64,000 bases of DNA from Solibaculum_A intestinale (GTDB lineage Bacteria > Bacillota > Clostridia > Oscillospirales > Acutalibacteraceae). This document shows, piece after piece, positions 61,001 through 64,000 of this stretch. A model generated the notes under the pieces. That model was given only the letters and a program-made list of their open reading frames with translations. It searched no databases and was not told the origin of the DNA. Every line of letters starts with the position of its first letter. The stretch's first letter is position 1. The translations under genes and the position numbers were made by a program. The stretch covers positions 52,268 to 116,267 of the forward strand of contig NZ_JBBMFD010000007.1 of NCBI RefSeq assembly GCF_040096205.1, given 5' to 3'.

Positions 61001-61328
61001 CGTCGATAATCGCGGACACCGCATATTCAGAGTACTCGTCGCCGTCCGGATCGGTGTAGTTGGTGCAGTCGCTTACGGTTGCAATCTTTTCGCCGTCACG
61101 GTAAATGTTGAAGCTTACGTCATCCGGATCGGTTCCCAGGAAGCGCCAGCTCATATAGATGCCGTCCGCCTTCTGCATGGTAACCAGACCCCTGTCCAGA
61201 AATTCCATCTGCCGCACGGGAGAGGAATCCCCTGGAGCCGCGCTTACTGCGCCTGCGGTGACGGTTGCCATCATCGTTGCCGCTGCAAGCAGTGAAATCG
61301 CCTTCACAATTGGCCTACGCTTTGACAT
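58017..61328 (-). CDS. Secreted rhamnogalacturonan lyase (PL11) with C-terminal repeat pair
   Basis: An 1103-residue secreted protein. Signal peptide 1-30 (cleavage near VSA-APG). The PL11 region begins at once (MEFLDRGLVTMQKADGIYMS near 41-60, FNIYRDGEKIA) and runs to about 905, with calcium loops ADLDGDGQYELIVKW and VYDFDGDGKGEIIL, and the late motif YNQCPHPGFFLG. A segment of about 85 residues at roughly 150-240 (NARADLYAATGKYYYMPVDL onward), mostly helical and charged, is inserted before the first propeller blade and is absent from the other two. Residues 911-1103 are the shared repeat pair. GGAGGCAACAAA precedes the ATG. Confidence 0.9.
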   Translation of the reverse strand: MSKRRPIVKAISLLAAATMMATVTAGAVSAAPGDSSPVRQMEFLDRGLVTMQKADGIYMSWRFLGTDPDDVSFNIYRDGEKIATVSDCTNYTDPDGDEYSEYAVSAIIDGVEGPAEGATLPMLAQNGSANGNYIELKLENPGPRASIQFRNARADLYAATGKYYYMPVDLNRLNQMQTVVKNYNEGRITKEAYDAAVAEFRDYTNKLGLDETGGDGPTLRELGYTEEGVTPLRTDAEGKLMYRTATYTSNDMSTADLDGDGQYELIVKWDPSDSRDSMISYETSAPCVIDAYDIVDGQAVLMWRIDMGYNIRAGAHDTQMQVYDFDGDGKGEIILRTADGTTSGTVTDGVYTPAYVVGNQDAANIEQYLIQGNAEKVNALTTNILKNYSIVWEDPVYNNNAGEAGQDGYITTGAYSGNFMDQTWCKVFCYGPATGPGDEYVTAFDGETGKILDSIPYQFAITEDMWGITPYCRRSAGCSGKIQESDKAHIAADPTYVPQYFWVENDNANDIGNNYMMFNDSTGNRAGRFLGAVATLDGETPSALIVRGYYARTTIAAYTIKDDKLVPTATFDSSEYENHLDYECRGNHNMGAADVDNDGMDEVIYGSMAWDLDGNKLVPKYVVGVSMPDTQKAPASGTVMDPKAGYNEDGSIKEGYRFSYNYHGDAIHILPMDKTNRMVVMTPHEDSGDAVRGWAASMDVHDATTGEVLAMSWRSGDQGRGAAGNVDPWNPDTIVATGNISINLKTGQKSSVSAGSNGLIYWTGSLVTQILNSTIDQVGANNKTERVMSFNGASFNNGSKTNPGLQADLFGDWREELVLRSGADTIRIYTTNMPTQYKIRTLMHDPAYRNGVATQNTAYNQCPHPGFFLGYEGDVTEVNKVNGSIIPNSDPIIATGKRDDISIVTPENKLPTTAAASALAYKPNEKITITVNAPAGMEKVWLVNEWGGGLAANTTVAKEADRDIWTFEFTLGTKGDRTLTVMADGLRQCEVSFTVTNESVAPPAQEAPQAISAKGKAVVKVNEPFEVTIKTNQAVSFVRLFNESGMGLAPISLTYEDNADGTRTWTYTTNVGSIGTRTLNVRVAGADRVYEATDVNYTVRITR
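58020..58598 (-). repeat. C-terminal repeat pair in PL11 protein 3
   Basis: Repeat 1 (residues 911-996) has NEWGGGLAAN and WTFEFTLGTKGDRTLTVM; repeat 2 (1010-1103) has NESGMGLAPI and WTYTTNVGSIGTRTLNVR. Confidence 0.85.
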
Positions 61329-61403
61329 TTTGTTGCCTCCTTCTTAAGCATCGCTGCGATTTGTACTTACAAAACAAACCACTTATTTCCTAAGTACGGG
61401 ATA

Positions 61404-61432
61404 ATTATAATGCAATTGTTTCCAATATGCAA
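61404..61432 (-). promoter_or_regulatory. Promoter of the third PL11 gene
   Basis: TTGCAT (61432-61427), 17-base spacer, perfect TATAAT (61409-61404) on the minus strand. A GTACATAC word lies further upstream at 61476-61469. 61329-61774 is otherwise AT-rich and without a gene. Confidence 0.82.
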
Positions 61433-61774
61433 GCAAAAGCAAAGAAAAAATTCCAATTTTTTCGACAGGTATGTACATATTGCACAATACGCATTCAACA
61501 CGTCTAGACAAAATTCCGAAAATGGATTTTTCTTTCCCATTTCCTTAAACAACGGCTACAAAACTTCACGTTTTTTAACTTATTTAATTAAATTTGTGTT
61601 CAATATATACTTTTTCTGTTATCCCTGCCGCGGATTTGAGCGGATCCATGGGAATCGGAGTTGTTACCGGTGCATTTTCCAGTTTTTCGCGTTCGGCGGC
61701 AATCTCCTTTTTTCCGTATGTTTTCTTCGAAACCGCGAACACTAGTCTCATCCATTCATAGGAGGTTTGTGCCG

Positions 61775-62104
61775 ATGTCAGAAATGCAAGCGCTGCATCT
61801 TTCCAAAGAGGATTTTGAAGAACGCATCCTGCCAGCCCAGACGGCACTGGTGGATTTCTGGGCCAGCTGGTGCGGCCCCTGCCGGGCGGTGGGCCCCATT
61901 GTGGACCGGCTCGCGGAGCAGTATGACGGCAAAGCGGTGGTGGGAAAGGTCAACATTGACGAGGAGATGGAGCTCGCCCAGCAGTATGGGGTGTCCACCA
62001 TTCCTTCGCTCCTTTTCTTCCAGAACGGCAAGGTGGTCAACACGCTGGTGGGCGCTCGCTCGGAAGGCGAATACCAGCAAGCCCTCAACGAGCTGCTTTC
62101 CTAA
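61775..62104 (+). CDS. trxA: Thioredoxin
   Basis: A 109-residue classical thioredoxin: VDFWASWCGPC with redox cysteines 33 and 36, the buried Asp in ALVDFWA, and the cis-proline motif VSTIPSLLFF. It reduces protein disulfides in the cytoplasm. I start at ATG 61775, ten bases after GGAGG; a longer frame upstream has no ribosome binding site. It is a single-gene unit. Confidence 0.96.
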   Translation: MSEMQALHLSKEDFEERILPAQTALVDFWASWCGPCRAVGPIVDRLAEQYDGKAVVGKVNIDEEMELAQQYGVSTIPSLLFFQNGKVVNTLVGARSEGEYQQALNELLS

Positions 62105-62150
62105 AAGAAAAAAGCCACGGGACCGACTTGGCCCCGTGGCTTTTTTCTTT
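62104..62150. terminator. Terminator of thioredoxin gene
   Basis: AAAGAAAAAAGCCACGGG pairs with CCCGTGGCTTTTTTCTTT; suitable for both directions. Confidence 0.92.
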
Positions 62151-62252
62151 GAAATTCCCGAAAAGCGTTTCCTCATTCCGGCAGGATTCCCGGCCGTCTT
62201 AAGGAAGCAGCCCTTCGTTTCCAAGGACGCCTTACTCAAATACAGCGCCTTC

Positions 62253-63119
62253 TTACTTTTGTAATCCGTTTTTTCCCTGCAATTGTTCAATAAGACGGGG
62301 CAGCTCCCGCTCGAAATCCACACCATAGCGCCGGTCGGTGTCCTCGGCCTTGGTGCGCAGGATACAGCCGTGGGTAAAATCCACTGCCAGGCGGGTGGCT
62401 TCGGTCAGGGAAGCGCCGTTCATCAGGCCGCTGAGCAGCGTGCTGCCGAACACATCCCCGGTCCCGTGGTAGTATCCTTCCACCCTTTCCCTTGCGCAAA
62501 ACTCCAGCTTTCCGGTATCCCGGTCAAAGCTGGCGGCACCCAAAAGCCGATCGTCGAAGCTGACGCCGGTGAGCACCACCATTTTTGGTCCCAGATCCGA
62601 AAGCCTCTGCGCGGTTTCTCGGACAAAAGACTCCTCATAAGGGCCCGGGCGGTATTCTTCCTCAAGCAGAAAGGCGGCTTCCGTCAGGTTGGGAACAATC
62701 ACGTCCGCCTTGGCGCAAAGCTTCGCCATCCCTTTGGCCATGGCGGGCGAGTAAACCGAATAGAGCCTTCCCTCATCCCCCATCACCGGGTCTACCAGAA
62801 TCAAGTTGTCCTTTGTGCGAAACCGGTCAAAAATCTCCCCCACCAGCTCCAGCTGCGCAAAGGAACCCAGAAACCCGGAATAGAGCGCGTCAAAGGCAAG
62901 GGAAAGAGACTGCCAGTGCCGGGCGATGGGAAGCAGGTCCTCGGTTAAGTCCCGGTAGGTAAAGCCGGTAAAGCCTCCGGTATGGGTGGATAGGACGGCG
63001 GTGGGCATGACGCTGCATTCCACCCCGGCGGCGGACAGAATGGGAAGGGCCACCGTGAGAGAGCACCGGCCGAAACCGGAAATATCGTGAATGGCAGCGA
63101 CCCGTTTTTGTTTTGTCAT
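62253..63119 (-). CDS. pdxY: Pyridoxal/pyridoxamine kinase (PdxY/PdxK-like)
   Basis: A 288-residue ribokinase-family enzyme that phosphorylates B6 vitamers. It opens KRVAAIHDISGFGRCSLTVA (5-24), has VDPVMGDEGRLYSVY and the anion-hole/catalytic motif YYHGTGDVFGSTLLSG. The length fits PdxY. ATG 63119 has AGGAGGAACC before it; the longer frame to 63242 does not. It lies downstream of rsmE on the same strand with a strong hairpin between, so it is probably transcribed separately. Confidence 0.9.
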   Translation of the reverse strand: MTKQKRVAAIHDISGFGRCSLTVALPILSAAGVECSVMPTAVLSTHTGGFTGFTYRDLTEDLLPIARHWQSLSLAFDALYSGFLGSFAQLELVGEIFDRFRTKDNLILVDPVMGDEGRLYSVYSPAMAKGMAKLCAKADVIVPNLTEAAFLLEEEYRPGPYEESFVRETAQRLSDLGPKMVVLTGVSFDDRLLGAASFDRDTGKLEFCARERVEGYYHGTGDVFGSTLLSGLMNGASLTEATRLAVDFTHGCILRTKAEDTDRRYGVDFERELPRLIEQLQGKNGLQK

Positions 63120-63132
63120 AGCGGTTCCTCCT

Positions 63133-63195
63133 AAAAAGGCGGCCTGCGAAGAGGGCGGCGGCCTCACCCGGCTGCCAGGTTTTCTCTCTTCGCAG
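63133..63195 (-). terminator. Terminator between rsmE and the pyridoxamine kinase gene
   Basis: CCTGCGAAGAG pairs with CTCTTCGCAGG across a GC-rich middle, with TTTTT on the minus-strand 3' side. Confidence 0.75.
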
Positions 63196-63205
63196 GGCCT
63201 CTGTT

Positions 63206-63931
63206 TTATTCCATATTTCCTGTGGCGAAAAGGACCGCGCACAAGGCGGCCAGGGGCGCGGTTTCGGTGCGAAGGATGCGCGGGCCCAGCGTAACGGTTC
63301 GTCCGCCCGCTTCTTTTAAGGCGGCGATTTCCTCCGGCGCAATGCCCCCTTCCGGCCCGATGAACACGGCGGCCGATGAAAGGGACGGCTGTATAAGCGC
63401 CGAAAGCGGTTCTCCGCCTCCTTCGTAGCAGACGGCGGCGGCTGGAAAGGCGGAAAGCATCTTTGCCGCTTCCTCAAAGCCGGTCACCGGCAATACCTGC
63501 GGGACCTTCCCCCTGCCCGCCTGCATGGCCGCCTCCCGGGCGATTTTCTGCCACCGCTCCCGTTTTTTGGCCGCGGCTTTTTCGTCCGGCCGGGATACGC
63601 TGCGGCAGGACAGCACCGGAACGATTCGTTCTACGCCCAGCTCCACCGTTTTCTGCACGATGGTATCCATCTTGTCTCCCTTGGTCAGGCACTGAAACAG
63701 GGTGACCGCAAGGGACGGCTCAGTCGCGCACCGCTTCCTTTCCAGCACCCGCAGTCCTACCCGGTCCCCCTGCACGCTTATGAGCGCACAGCGGTAGTCG
63801 TAGCCTTGGGCGTCGCAAACCGTCAGTTCTTCCCCTTCCCGCATGCGCAGGGATTTCGCGATATGCGTCCCATCCGGCCCAGCCAGTTCCAACGTATCCC
63901 CGGTAACGGTGTCCACAAAAAATTTCGGCAT
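63206..63931 (-). CDS. rsmE: 16S rRNA (uracil(1498)-N3)-methyltransferase RsmE
   Basis: A 241-residue SPOUT methyltransferase with an N-terminal PUA-like domain (MPKFFVDTVTGDTLELAG, then HIAKSLRMREGEEL) and the C-terminal knot: LFQCLTKGDKMDTIVQKTVE, FIGPEGGIAPEE and LGPRILRTETAPLAAL. It methylates U1498 of 16S rRNA in the ribosomal decoding centre. Start ATG 63931 has GGGAAG upstream; the rest of its operon lies beyond the window. Confidence 0.96.
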   Translation of the reverse strand: MPKFFVDTVTGDTLELAGPDGTHIAKSLRMREGEELTVCDAQGYDYRCALISVQGDRVGLRVLERKRCATEPSLAVTLFQCLTKGDKMDTIVQKTVELGVERIVPVLSCRSVSRPDEKAAAKKRERWQKIAREAAMQAGRGKVPQVLPVTGFEEAAKMLSAFPAAAVCYEGGGEPLSALIQPSLSSAAVFIGPEGGIAPEEIAALKEAGGRTVTLGPRILRTETAPLAALCAVLFATGNME

Positions 63932-64000
63932 TGTCGCTTCCCGTCCTACTCCTTAGTATATACCGGCCTCCCGGAAAAAACCGCGCGGGGCGAAAAGCGG

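Noticed and set aside
58302..61295. A 997-codon open frame on the plus strand opposite the third PL11 gene
   Set aside because: It is antisense to a convincing secreted lyase, has no ribosome binding site or recognisable domain, and arises from GC-rich codon bias.
63953..64000. Possible C-terminal end of a minus-strand gene upstream of rsmE
   Set aside because: The last 15 codons before a TAA at 63955 are open, and a prmA-like neighbour would be expected, but the stretch is too short to identify.

Overview
The window reads as chromosomal DNA of a GC-rich, spore-forming, Gram-positive member of the Clostridia, most plausibly an Oscillospirales/Ruminococcaceae-type gut or plant-litter fermenter. 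The reasons are dipicolinate synthase (dpaA, dpaB) and a SpoVB-type flippase, strong AGGAGG ribosome binding sites, near-consensus TTGACA-17-TATAAT promoters, lipoproteins with lipoboxes, and no outer-membrane genes. The species is not identified.

Layout. 1-4.9 kb: degV (cut by the window edge) and trmL; a MarR regulator facing a cyclase-larE operon with related operator-like words at both promoters; a DUF1292 gene followed by a structured RNA that is probably 6S RNA; and a TSUP transporter encoded as two overlapping half genes. 5-9.7 kb (minus strand): a small secreted cysteine-containing protein, an intercistronic hairpin, then an ABC ATPase, two FtsX/MacB-type permeases and a lipoprotein. 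10.2-18.2 kb: tRNA-Ala, a ZIP metal transporter and a complete phosphate regulon (pstSCAB-phoU-phoP-phoR) preceded by four 11-bp-spaced PHO-box repeats. 18.3-30.8 kb: an unknown membrane protein, a pair of bacterial PH-domain (YdbS/YdbT-like) proteins, an amidohydrolase, a Gld-like ABC operon (ATPase, permease, GldG-like, DUF4340), a URO-D-like protein, hflX, and a Sir2/TfoX-C pair.

30.8-45.2 kb: an intergenic region holding a 338-bp MITE-like element with 66-bp imperfect terminal inverted repeats, a short XRE regulator, dpaA-dpaB, an asparaginase, an orphan 5S rRNA gene with its own promoter, a DUF2284 protein, a YfhO-type membrane protein with a GT2 glycosyltransferase, cysK, an alkyltransferase-like protein, a SpoVB-like flippase, a probable attenuator/leader RNA ahead of a phasin-like gene and an ABC1 (UbiB/AarF) kinase, and tRNA-Lys.

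45.2-61.3 kb is the most distinctive part: four very large secreted proteins (1103 to 1258 residues) arranged as two convergent pairs. Three are family PL11-type rhamnogalacturonan lyases and one is a duplicated right-handed beta-helix protein of the pectate-lyase superfamily. All four end in the same pair of roughly 85-95-residue repeats, which I do not recognise as a named family. This looks like an extracellular pectin (rhamnogalacturonan-I) depolymerising locus whose enzymes share a C-terminal module, perhaps for binding cell surface or substrate. 61.7-64 kb returns to housekeeping genes (thioredoxin, pyridoxal/pyridoxamine kinase, rsmE). No CRISPR array, prophage or complete insertion sequence was seen.
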